Below the pieces are notes generated by a model, which was not told the origin of the DNA, did no database searches, and was given only the letters and a program-made list of their open reading frames with translations. A stretch of 64,000 bases of DNA, from assembly GCA_030068145.1 (NCBI GenBank), contig JAPJBO010000454.1, positions 62,001-126,000 on the forward strand, given 5' to 3'. The translations under genes and the position numbers were made by a program. Shown here one piece after another: positions 29,201-37,727 of the stretch (positions are counted from its first letter, which is position 1; the number at the start of each line of letters is the position of its first letter). The stretch is from Diplonema papillatum (Eukaryota; Euglenozoa; Diplonemea; Diplonemida; Diplonemidae).

Positions 29201-32200
29201 GGCCCAGTAGTAATGCTACAGTACAGCAGTCACACTAGCAGTACACAGCACCGGTTACTGCACCTTTGGATCATCGTTGAAGCAACGTACAGCCTCAATT
29301 TAGGAACCTGCGACTGGCTCAATAGCTTGGAAAAAATTTCCGCGCCTGCGGCGCTGGTATTTCTGGCTTGTGTATTGTTTCATGACGTGTTGCCAAGAAA
29401 GCGAAGACCGCGGCTGTCCGCCCTGCTGTTGCAGATTACTGCCAAGTGTTCTTGAATGATCCCGGCACACTGCTAAAGTACCCCAACACTCGCCTTCTTC
29501 GCATGGCTCTTTTGCTTCCGAAGGACAGTCTCTGTGATGGACAGTAGTGACAACCACAAAGAGGTGCACCCTGTCGGATACATAAACGTGCTGTTGCGCC
29601 GCAACTGGGATTTTTAGTAACTCCGAGCAACTTTTGGACAGTTACGTGGGAGGAATTTTTATATATAAGGCCCTGGACGCTTTGCGAAAAAAAAAAAAAA
29701 AAAAGACGTTAACCCAAACAACTTCCGCCGGTAGAGAAATCTTGCCTAAAGGAATAAACTGCCTTCGGGTAGGCTAGTCTGACACTAGTTGTCGTCGGGG
29801 AAAAAAAAAAGAAAAAAAAAAAAAAACACTATAAAAAGTGCCCCCGGGCTTCGCCCGCGGACCCCCTAAAAAGTGGGGTTGGCTCGATAGAGCTATTATC
29901 ATACCTCTAGTCTCGGAATATAGCTGAAACCCTGGGGTATACTCCGCAACAGGTATCCACCTAGCACCTGCTCGTCATCCCTGATACCTAGGAAGCGGAT
30001 GGATACGTAGGGTGCTGTGGATACCACCGTTACATACTCGTGGGTGTGTACACACAACCCACCACCCACTAGCACGTATCGTGGTATCGGTGTATGTGGT
30101 GGTATCCACAGCACCTCGGTACCATCACCTCGTAGGTATCAGGGATGCTGGGTAGGTAGCAGCTGGTGGTATCCACCGATACACCATACTCGTGGGTGTG
30201 TACACACAAGCCATCCACTAGCAGCTAGTGTGGTATCGTGGTATGCGTAACCCACCGCCTCCCACCTATTCTACACCTCTCGTGTCACTGCACAAAGTCA
30301 GACTAGAGTCAAACTCAACAGGGTCTTCTTTCCCCGCTGACAGTTTCAAGTCCGTTCCCTTGACTGCTGTTTCGCCAGATAGAAGGTAGGGACAGAAGGA
30401 ATCTCATTGGTCCATTCATGCGCGTCTTTATTTAGAAGACGAGGCATTTGGCTACCTTAAGAGAGACCATTGAATCCCACACACACACACCCGCACAGTG
30501 ACTTCTGGGACAACTTCACGACGCAGTATCTGCTGTGTGACGGGGCTACCGATCCGCCGTACTCCGTTGTAAAGAGCTCGCACGACGCGGGAGTCACCCT
30601 CGTGAACCAGGTGTTCCTGCGCCGGTTCGTCGCCGGCTGGGACCTGGCCAACCCCTGCACCGTCACCCTGGCCGCCGCGTCCGGCGGCAGGGAGTCGTTC
30701 CAAGCGTGCAACGAGTTCTGGGGCTTCTTCCACCACAACGCGAGACCGCAGCCTTCTCCGGATCTGACCGTCCAGTGCGGGGGCTCCCCCCCGGTCTTGA
30801 CGACCAAAGCAGAGTGGCGGCGCGTCTGCCAGCTATGGGAAGAGCAGAAGCATCTTACAGCCGCCGACATGTATGCTTTTAGAACGTCTCTTTGGTTATG
30901 GCGTGATCCACAGTAGGAACCTTACCTTCCCATGAACTTACGAAGAACTTCCCAAGTGCACCCCATGTGCCCCAAATAGGGTAAAATGGCGAGTGGTGAC
31001 AATCATTTTGCATTTTTCGTACTTTCCGTGAAGTCCCAAGTTCCCAAGTACTTCCCGAGTACACCCAAGTAAGGCCACCGGATCACACAATGCTACTTAG
31101 TAAGGGCAACAACCAGGAACACACTGGTAGGTAGCGAGAAGGACGTATCTGCGGCTGCTGCGGCAGTTGCCCGGTGGCAACCCCACACGCAGAACGCGGA
31201 GAAGGGGAACGTGTTTTTCCAACTGCATTGAAGCCCTTCCCGACCGTAGGATCCGAGGAAGGTGCAAACATGGAGGGTGCTACGGTAGCCGTGCACGGGT
31301 CTTGGGCGCGTGCCTCGTGCAGGGCGGGTGCTTTGTGATCCGCCGCGATGCCATCTCTTGGTGCAATCCGGAGAGACCGGCGTCGAGTTTCGGCTCACAG
31401 CCGGTTCCCTCGGGCGGCAATCCTATGGGAGAGAGAGCGCCAGACACAATCCATCTAAAAAGGACCACACACCATGCTACTTAGTATTTAGGGATAGAGA
31501 CCACTCTATGACATCCTGTGTATGTACACTGGGGAGAGCAGAAGCCTTACAGCGACGTGTATGCTTTAGAACGTTTCTTCAGTGGTCAGTGTTTTCAAAT
31601 GTATTTTGGCGGGAGGAGAACTTAACTGAACTGCCTTCTCTAAGTTCTAAAACATACACGTCGGCGGTGTAAAGCTTGTGCTCTTCCCGGTGGACATACA
31701 CAGGGTGTATGTACCCCATTTTCGACAGTGGTCACCCGGCGACATCAAAACCCGGGATACCACGAAGCAAATTTTCACTCTAATTTCTCGACTACAAGTC
31801 GAGAAAAACAGTTTCCCCCGTTGGGCACATTTCTGGTTCCCTAAAGCGCATTTTTACCACAAAAACTTGCTCTAAGAGTACCCATTTACCAATGGTCACA
31901 CGGAGACCCTAAAACCCCCGGAATTTCCAGCGAAATTTTTTAACTCTAGAAATAAACTCTCCACAGGGCACGTGCATACGACGCCAGGATGCAGCAGATA
32001 GCCCGGAAGCGGGCCTCGCAGTCAAGCGGGCTGCGCAGGGTGACTGTCGACCCGCAGCGCCGGGTGTCCTACGGCCGCACGGTGAGCACGCAGACGCTGT
32101 CCGCTCCAGTCTGCGAGCACTGCCCTCACTGCACACAGGCCCGCGCCCGCGCCGCGCTGGCGGTGCACAGCCCGACGCAGAGCAACACCACCTTCCTGAG

Positions 32201-32534
32201 GACCCCCGGCCCTGGCTCACCGTCTGCCGGCCACCAGCCCCCCGCTGGCTCTGCGTACTGGGCCGTGCCGCAGCAGTTCGGGGCGCAGCACGCGGCGAAG
32301 CCGGCGCTGGGCTCGGAGAAGAACGTGTTCTGGACCACGTTCATGCAGGAGTGGGAGGCGGCGAAGGCGCCGGGGTCCCCCTCGTGGGCTGCCGGCAGCT
32401 GGGCTGGCGACCGGAGGCAGCACGTCTCGCGCCCGCCGCCTGGCTTCGTCGCTGCGACGCGTTCGGTGCTCGACGACCAGCACGTGTCCCCTCTGCGCTC
32501 CCGTCTGGTGCCGGGCCTGCGTGTTTCTCCTTGA
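22922..32534 (+). CDS. four-exon gene, possible PH-like domain protein (~675 aa)
   Basis: Exons 22922-23292, 24362-25078, 30499-30870, 31967-32534; all junctions are phase 2. The donor of exon 2 lies in a GT repeat: 25079 restores the frame, whereas 25077 would look more canonical but breaks it. The ATG was chosen because it opens the conserved-looking block and follows an in-frame purine-rich leader. Residues ~40-140 look like a PH fold: a Trp-Cys-Arg-Lys-Val strand, an [11 protein letters not shown] strand, then a C-terminal helix at the start of exon 2. Exon 2 continues into Gln- and Pro/Ala-rich low complexity; exons 3 and 4 match no family I know. Membrane or phosphoinositide binding would fit a PH domain but is inference. 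Partial copies of exons 2, 3 and 4 lie nearby. Confidence 0.7.
23350..23625 (-). repeat. repeat family B, reverse copy with GAA-rich leader
   Basis: The longest copy with 46305-46565: GACGGTCAACCACAGCTTGC through GCAGGCTTTCCCTGG, preceded by a GAAGAA tract. It lies in intron 1. Confidence 0.8.
23702..24175 (+). pseudogene. upstream partial copy of PH-like gene exon 2 and preceding intron
   Basis: A 474-bp direct duplicate of 24176-24670. It carries the end of intron 1 plus ~260 nt corresponding to the first ~300 nt of exon 2, with two internal deletions. The acceptor CCTACAG is mutated to CCTACAT, so the copy should not be spliced. The duplication boundaries are clear: the second unit starts (TCGGACCAAGGGTCATAG) exactly where the first ends. 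Confidence 0.88.
24362..25078 (+). CDS. PH-like gene, exon 2
   Basis: Acceptor CACCTACAG, phase 2. It encodes the helix following the PH-like core, a charged region with Lys-Pro-Lys-Thr-His-Phe-Val-Pro-Leu, a Gln-rich tract and a Pro/Ala/Ser-rich tail. Confidence 0.75.
25110..26400. repeat. intron array of CACTCTGAAAATCCTGGACT units (~33/67 bp)
   Basis: About 38 units of a ~33-bp repeat alternating two forms (GCACTCTGAAAATCCTGGACT... and TCACTCTAAAAATCCCGGATT...), giving a ~67-bp dimer. It is a tandem amplification of the dispersed intron motif also seen singly at 5510, 31880, 39585, 40650 and 41375. Confidence 0.95.
26401..27120. other. intron 2 sequence without recognised content
   Basis: Contains two related CACCACGAGCAGCCGGCA segments (26597 and 27037) and short CA repeats. 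No exon or RNA gene seen. Confidence 0.45.
27130..28885. repeat. AAGTTCGGGCGAAGC array with 196-bp higher-order repeat
   Basis: Short units (AAGTTCGGGCGATGCT, AAGTTCTGGTGAAGC) are organised into a 196-bp higher-order unit, repeated from about 27616 at 27812, 28008, 28204 (shortened by 37 bp), 28363 and 28559. Repeated identical minus-strand frames of 76 codons are by-products. Confidence 0.95.
28886..29700. other. intron 2 sequence with a tRNA-like remnant
   Basis: On the minus strand around 29090-29020 there is a D-arm-like GATGGCAGAGTG and a GGGTTCGAAGACCC T-arm-like segment ~25 nt apart, but the anticodon arm is missing. It may be a tRNA-derived SINE fragment. Otherwise no gene is recognised. 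Confidence 0.35.
29705..29826 (+). mobile_element. SINE-like family L with A-rich tail, copy 1
   Basis: About 95 bp (AACAACTTCCGCCGGTAGAG to TAGTTGTCGTCGGGG) ending in an A-rich tract and preceded by another A run. The second copy at 57725 ends the same way. Confidence 0.7.
29905..30255. repeat. long imperfect inverted repeat (GGTATCC/GGTGGTATCC rich)
   Basis: Repeated and inverted GGTGGTATCCAC, GTGTGTACACAC and CTAGCA motifs could fold into a long hairpin. Composition resembles the 111-bp satellite at 17575. Confidence 0.7.
30499..30870 (+). CDS. PH-like gene, exon 3
   Basis: Acceptor CCGCACAG after a CA repeat, donor GTATGC, phase 2 in and out. It encodes a Trp/Phe-rich, Cys-containing segment of ~124 residues with no recognised family. 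Confidence 0.7.
30871..31511. other. intron 3 with an exon-like remnant
   Basis: Around 31285-31460 an open frame with C/G-ending codons ([10 protein letters not shown]) looks coding but lacks splice sites that fit. It is bracketed by repeated ATGCTACTTAGTA at 31090 and 31472. Possibly a decayed exon. Confidence 0.35.
31512..31580 (+). pseudogene. decayed copy of the 3' end of PH-like exon 3
   Basis: Matches the last ~40 nt of exon 3 and the first ~25 nt of its intron (GAGCAGAAGC, TTACAGC, GTATGCTTTAGAACGT) with deletions. The donor GTATGC is retained but no acceptor is seen. Confidence 0.65.
31967..32534 (+). CDS. PH-like gene, terminal exon 4
   Basis: Acceptor CTCCACAG, phase 2 (the joined codon is ATG), reading to TGA at 32532. 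It encodes a basic start followed by a Ser/Pro/Ala-rich tail with paired Cys-Glu-His-Cys-Pro-His-Cys. The Cys/His cluster might bind metal but is too short to call. Confidence 0.72.
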
Positions 32535-32639
32535 GTGATTGGATTGTGCTCGGTAGCCTGTGCGCATCCTGGCGCTCTCGTCTGTTGGCAGGCCTCTAAG
32601 TTGACGGTGATCTTGGCTTGCACCACACGAGTGCTTTTG

Positions 32640-32752
32640 CTTTACAGCGTGGCACGCTCCGTGGTTGACAAGTAGCACGTGTCCCCTCTGCGCTTCAGTC
32701 TTTTGCTGGGCCTGTGGGTTCCTTTGATTGGATTGTGCTCGTCTCCGACTCG
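32640..32752 (+). pseudogene. downstream decayed copy of PH-like terminal exon end
   Basis: Repeats the last ~65 coding nt and the first ~30 nt after the stop (AGCACGTGTCCCCTCTGCGC and TGATTGGATTGTGCTCG), with substitutions that break the frame. Confidence 0.75.
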
Positions 32753-32839
32753 TTGGCTTGCGCATCTTCTCTCTTTAGCGAATCTGGCCGTCGGAGGCTG
32801 CGTGATGGAAGGTGGCCTGAGACCGGATAAGCGTCTGAC

Positions 32840-33016
32840 TAGTAAAGTGTGAAGCAATTTGCGGAGGTGCGGCCTGAAGGATATCGTTCTCGGGCACCAG
32901 TCGCTGGTGGCGGAATCAGGCAACCGCCGGGCGACGACGGCGATGGCTGAGCTGTCCCCGTTGACCGCAGGGAGGGACAGTCTGTCTCCAGGCTGGACCT
33001 CTGCCCGGAAGCTCAT
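32840..33016 (-). pseudogene. C-terminal fragment of the secreted-protein family, antisense
   Basis: The minus-strand translation (Phe-Arg-Ala-Glu-Val-Gln-Pro-Gly-Asp, Ala-Arg-Arg-Leu-Pro, Asp-Trp-Cys-Pro-Arg-Thr) aligns over ~55 residues with the C-terminus of the 590-aa protein at 54623. An in-frame TAG sits immediately upstream and the C-terminal Cys is lost. It is a diverged paralogous fragment, either a relic or the last exon of an otherwise unseen gene. Confidence 0.65.
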
Positions 33017-33688
33017 CCGGTGCTAGCTCACCCGATGCGAGCCAGATGTGGCTGACGGCCTCTCAGCGGCACTTGTAGCTGTGTGTATGTCGCCTTGTCG
33101 AACGCGATGCAGTAGCTTTGTGGAAAGAAAGATGGAAACGAACCCTGGTTCAGACACGAGTTCACTCGCCGTTACTAAGAGCATCGCTGTTGCTTTCTTT
33201 TCCTGCGCTGAGTGATATGCTTAAGTTTAGCGCGTAGATCTGCAACAGCTGAGGTCGGTGAGAGTTGCATTCGAACGACCCGTTTTTCCAAAAATCAATC
33301 CGTGCCTTTGAAGTGTGAACCTCACGAGACTAGACGATTTTTGGAAATTGTCAGTCGCTCTCATTGAAGTTCCATTGACCAAACACCATCCAATTTCATT
33401 AAACCTTGCGGTTCAACTCCAGAAAATATGCGATGCTTGTTTCTCGGACCCAGAATTTTAAAGGCATTTCCGTGGAAGATGTCGCTAAGCGGGTATGTGT
33501 GTGTATGTGAGGAGAGGAGTACAATGTTTGGATGTTTGCATAGTACCCCTGCCCAGCCTCGTAAAGAGTTCCATCGCGTACGTCTCATGGTGGAAACGGA
33601 AATGAGATTCCACTAGACGCGCCTTCGGCGCTCAAGCAAGCTTTCCAGTACGTGTCGGGCTTACTTTATGTCGAGCCAGTTAGAAATG
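33017..33688. other. intergenic region, no gene recognised
   Basis: Single-copy mixed DNA with a short GTGTGTATGTG tract at 33500. Nothing supportable seen on either strand. Confidence 0.45.
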
Positions 33689-33915
33689 GAACATTTCCGG
33701 AGTTGGGGCTCGCACTGATAAACGAAGCAACGGACGATCAGCATCAACTGACCAAAGGTGATGAAAATGATAAGGCAAATTCTTCTCGTTCTTCGCGTGT
33801 ACAGGGTATAAACCTCTCTGGGGGGTTTTTCCTGTATTAGCACTTTTTCGTTGCTTCGTTTTCTCTTTCTGTGCAACCGTTGTTCCGGAAATGTTCCCGT
33901 CAGTACAGATGTACT
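33689..33915. mobile_element. MITE-like element E, copy 2 (inverted)
   Basis: Inverted homologue of 8528-8754: ends GAACATTTCCGGA and TCCGGAAATGTTC, with the extra GTCAGTACAGATGTAC segment on the same side of the element. Confidence 0.75.
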
Positions 33916-35210
33916 GTTAAAAAAAAGATACGCAAAAAAACAAGCTGATCGTCCCTCGGGATCGACGGTAACACAAAAATCATACCAGCACCTTCCCTTG
34001 CCGAAAGCCACAACCAGCAGACCAGCTGTGTTGCGGTCTGGAGCGACGGCCATCGGAAGGAGTGCTATTGTTGTACCCATTTTTTGTTTCTCTTTTTTAT
34101 TCACCTCAGTAGACATTTCGTCCAGAGCACCGCTCGCTTCGTTCCGCGTAGCGTCTCTGCTTTTTTCCTCTTTTTTCGTTCTGTTTGAAAGTATGCGAAT
34201 TCTCCAGGGAATAGACTAGACCTCTTTTGAGTCCGTGCTGCTCACGATTGCGGAGTCGGAAACCCTGGTGTATCCTGAAGCAGGACCGACCCCCTTCGTG
34301 AGTGACAACAAAACAGTGTGTAAATGACAGAGAATCACAGTGATCACCCGCAACCACTTTCACCCGCGCCTTCGCTATCCCACCTCGTCTCAACCGGGGT
34401 CAAACGGAGGCGCAAAAGACTTCCTTATGGGTCCTTTGAAGGTCCTTTGAGGGTCCTTTGAAAGTCCTTTGAGGGTCCTTTGAGGATCCTATAGGTCCCC
34501 GCCGGGTTTGACGGCATGTCTCCCGGCCGTTTCTAGTACTAGCAATCTTGCGGGTTGCCCTTCAGTGTATTGCGCAGGCTAAAAAAGACGTAGGCAGCGT
34601 GGTTTGGTGGTTGCAGCAGAATTCCTTACCTGAAAAATGACACAGGGTAAATACAAGTGGGAAAACGCATCAACCCGCACGCAAACAAAACGAAGCGCCC
34701 TTGTCTTTTTTTAGTTCGCGCACATCTTCCCGGTTGCACCCCTTCGTTCAATGGGAAGCAGGGTTCCCCATGGGATAGCGCTTTAAAACTGGAGTTTCGT
34801 GTCAGCTAAATCCGAAGCCAAAGCCTTCGTGGGCTTCGCAATTCGACACAAACAGAAGTAATTTTCGATCACCAAGCAGTTTGCGAAACGTAGCAGCGCG
34901 CAGAACGCCGCGGCCGCCTCGCCTGACGGAGCCAATGCTCTGCCAACCAGTTAAAGGAAGTGAAACCAGTTGGCAGGAATTGGCCATGGGTCAGTCGGTC
35001 CTAAGGCAAGGTGTAATTGCTCGCCTCAAAGCTGCCACTGACGAGCTTGCTCGGACGTGCAGCCCCACCACCACCTTAGTAGGCGAAATGAACATGGCTT
35101 CTTCCTGTGCCACACAGACCCTATCCAACGAAGGTCCACCCGGAGAGTTTGTAACGGCCCGGAGAATGGAGATGCCACATCCCTTGCTGGTGCTTCGTTT
35201 GTAAAGGGGG
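33916..35210. other. intergenic region with a 12-bp tandem patch
   Basis: At 34428-34492 there are ~6 units of GGGTCCTTTGAA. Open frames near 34880-35200 show no recognisable domain. Otherwise nothing seen. Confidence 0.45.
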
Positions 35211-35214
35211 GGGA

Positions 35215-35355
35215 TGGTCGAATAACAACACTGTGAAATTATTCGATTTGTCGAATAATAAAAAAAGTTCCGGGTAGCCGAACAGTAGCAGGATCAAATA
35301 GTGGTAGTGTTTTTAGACAACCAGACGTGTGTCAAATAACTGTTATTACTCAACT
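35215..35355. mobile_element. ~138-bp MITE family C, copy 2
   Basis: Same interior as 21771 (AGCAGGATCAAATAGTGG, AGACAACCAGACGTGTGTCA); left end GGTCGAATAACAAC, right end GTTATTACTCAACT partly decayed. Confidence 0.85.
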
Positions 35356-35569
35356 CCCCCCTTTAGCTGGTTGCTCGAAACCGTGTGGATTCACTTGTTG
35401 CCCCTCTTCTGGTCCCGCTTTTCAATATTTCACTGTGCTCTTTTGCAAAGGTTGCGGCCTGGGTGTGGTCAAACCCACAAGCCGCACTGAAAGGGAGATG
35501 CGCTAATCCTTGAGGACGCAGCACAGCCCGATCCTGATTTACTGGAAAGGGATTTGGGGTTAAAAGTAC

Positions 35570-35885
35570 ACCTGTTGGGACCCGAAAGATGGCGAACTAT
35601 GCCTGGATAGGACGAAGCCGGGGGAAACCCTGGTGGAGGTCCGTTGCGGTGTTGACGTGCAAATCGCTCGTCAAAGCTGGGTATAGGGGCGAAAGACCCA
35701 TCGAACAATCTAGTAGCTGGTTCACTCCGAAGTTTCCCTCAGGATAGCTAGAACCAAAACAGGAGTTACGCCAGGTAAAGCGAATGATTCGAGGCATTGG
35801 GGAAATTGCTTCCTCGACCTATTCTCAAACTTTAAATGGGCGTGAGCTCGGGGGTACTTCATTGAACCCTGACGTAGAATCCGAG
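35570..35885 (+). rRNA. 28S (LSU) rRNA fragment
   Basis: Carries conserved LSU sequence from CCTGTTGGGACCCGAAAGAT through GGTATAGGGGCGAAAGAC, TAGTAGCTGGTT, GAAGTTTCCCTCAGGATAGC and TAAAGCGAATGATT to the CTCAAACTTTAAATGGGCG block also present at 19003. It is truncated at both ends. Confidence 0.85.
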
Positions 35886-36064
35886 TGAGAGAGGGATACT
35901 GTGTGGGCCAACGGATGCTGTTTGGTTGTCGCCACTTTACATACGTGGAAAGCGGCGTCGAGAAAGCGCGGAGGACCTTTGGGTTAAAATTGTTTGTTGC
36001 CTATTGGAGGGAAGGGTTGTTGTTCAGCAACACGACCGTTCAGGCGTGTTTGTCTTGGCATCAA

Positions 36065-36140
36065 AATCTTTTTGGGCCTTGGTTGGCTCCGGGGGAGAAA
36101 CCTTGGTGGAGGTCCGGTGTTGACGTGCAAATCGCTCGCG
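36065..36140 (+). rRNA. small 28S rRNA fragment
   Basis: A second, shorter copy of the GAAACCTTGGTGGAGGTCCG...GACGTGCAAATCGCTCG part of the fragment at 35570, with a deletion. It suggests local duplication after the rRNA piece arrived. Confidence 0.65.
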
Positions 36141-36211
36141 CAGCTGTTGTTCAAAGGTTAAGTGGCGAGATTTGAACCCGAGCAGATTTCTGCGGATTTC
36201 AGCAGCCGCGC

Positions 36212-36460
36212 TTCGTTCGTTGAGGCGAGCAATTTCCCCTTTGCCTTGGGCCAGCAAATGCACCTCGCCTCGGCGAGAGCAATTTCCGCGTTGCTTTGAG
36301 ACAACTACACGTTGCCTCGAGACGAACACTTACGCGTTGCTCGAGACAAGCAATCACACGCTTACTTTCAGGCGAACATCCTTTTGCCTGGCGAGGGTTA
36401 CGCGTTGCCTTAAGGCGAACAATTCCGCGTTGCCTCCAAGGCGAGCGATCAGGTGCTCTA
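36212..36460. repeat. degenerate ~25-bp GCGTTGCCTCGAGACGA repeats
   Basis: About nine diverged units around GCGTTGCYT(C/T)RAGGCGA. They are old, with many substitutions. Confidence 0.7.
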
Positions 36461-36596
36461 TGCAGCGAATCAGGAGATAACCGCAGGAACCGGCCTGAAA
36501 GCTCAAACCCTCGGAACAACAAGGCTCCTCAGTGCGCTACGCCGCAAGTCCAGTAGACCCGGTTGGAGACGCGGGATCCGGATGTGAGTTTGGCTG

Positions 36597-36705
36597 TAAA
36601 CTCGAAAGAGAACGCTGGCAGCGCGTTTGGAAGGAGATACTGGCCTAACGATCATGTTCACTCACCAACAGGCCAGTCTCCCCCGGCACGCACAAACAAA
36701 CTTCC
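36597..36705 (+). repeat. dispersed repeat family G, copy 2
   Basis: Homologous to 15218-15345, from GAAAGAGAACGCTGGCAGCG to CCCCCGGCACGCACAAACAA. Confidence 0.75.
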
Positions 36706-36956
36706 CAACGCCCAGGCCGACATACTAGCATCGGAGACGACGTCGATCGAACTCATGAACGCCGGCTGAGACCACTGCCGCCAGGCGTTAGCTAGCATGT
36801 CGATGCATTGGGCGAGTAAGCAGCTCTTGACCGCGGTCGGGCAAGACGCGACGGTATCCCAAAACGCGCTGTCGGAAGAAGAACGGCCAGACGCCAGCGC
36901 AGACATCCACGCGCCTATATCTTGTCACCTGCAGGCTCTCAAACCCCTTCAAGAAA

Positions 36957-37350
36957 GGGGCCAGCCCAACATGCATGCGCGTGGGGGGCTCAAGGCTAAA
37001 TTCAAAGCGAATTTCTTCTTGGCGTCGGTCGCAACACTTACGAACTTGGCTAGCCGTAGTTAAAGTGTGTGTAATCATGCCCACATCCCTCGTACTACCG
37101 AGACCCTAAAACACCGAACCTCTAAACCACAATAAACGCTAGAACTCTAACCAAGGGGCCAGCCCGACATGCATGCGCGTGGGGGCTCAAGGCTAAATTC
37201 AAAGCGAATTTCTTCTTGGCGTCGGTCGCAACACTTACGAACTTGGCTAGCCGTAGTTAAAGTGTGTGTAATCATGCCCACATCCCTCGTACTACGGAGA
37301 CCCTAAAACACCGAACCTCCAAACCACAATAAACGCTAGAACTCTAACCG
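36957..37350 (+). repeat. tandem pair of a ~185-bp repeat (family I)
   Basis: Two nearly identical units (36957-37140 and 37141-37350) containing TAAATTCAAAGCGAATTTCT and GGCTAGCCGTAGTTAAAGTG. A third copy is at 45838-46025. The pair ends ~100 bp before the PEF start codon. Confidence 0.85.
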
Positions 37351-37457
37351 AGGGGGCAGCCCAGGGTTCGAAGCCCTTCTCCGCATCAAGAGCACCCTTC
37401 TCTCTCCCTCTCTCCTCCCAGTCACCCTTCCCCTATCCCGAACTCCTTCCGGCGGCG

Positions 37458-37727
37458 ATGAATCCGTATACCCAGCCCCAGCAGTACCAGCAGGCGATGA
37501 ACCCGCAGCTGATGACGCAGCTGACGCAGTGGTTCAACTACGTCGACAGAGACCGATCCGGGCGGGTGGACACTAAGGAGTTGCAGGGTGCCCTCAAGCA
37601 AGCCGGCCTCAACTTCTCTCTGATGAGCTGCAACATGTTGCTCCGCCTCTTCGACTCAGACCGCACGGGGCAAGTCTCGTTCCAAGGGTTCTGCAACCTC
37701 TACCAGTGGGTCCAGTCGAAGCAGCAG
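37458..37727 (+). CDS. PEF exon 1
   Basis: ATG after CCGGCGGCG; donor GTGTGC; 90 codons with EF-hands 1 and 2. Confidence 0.92.
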
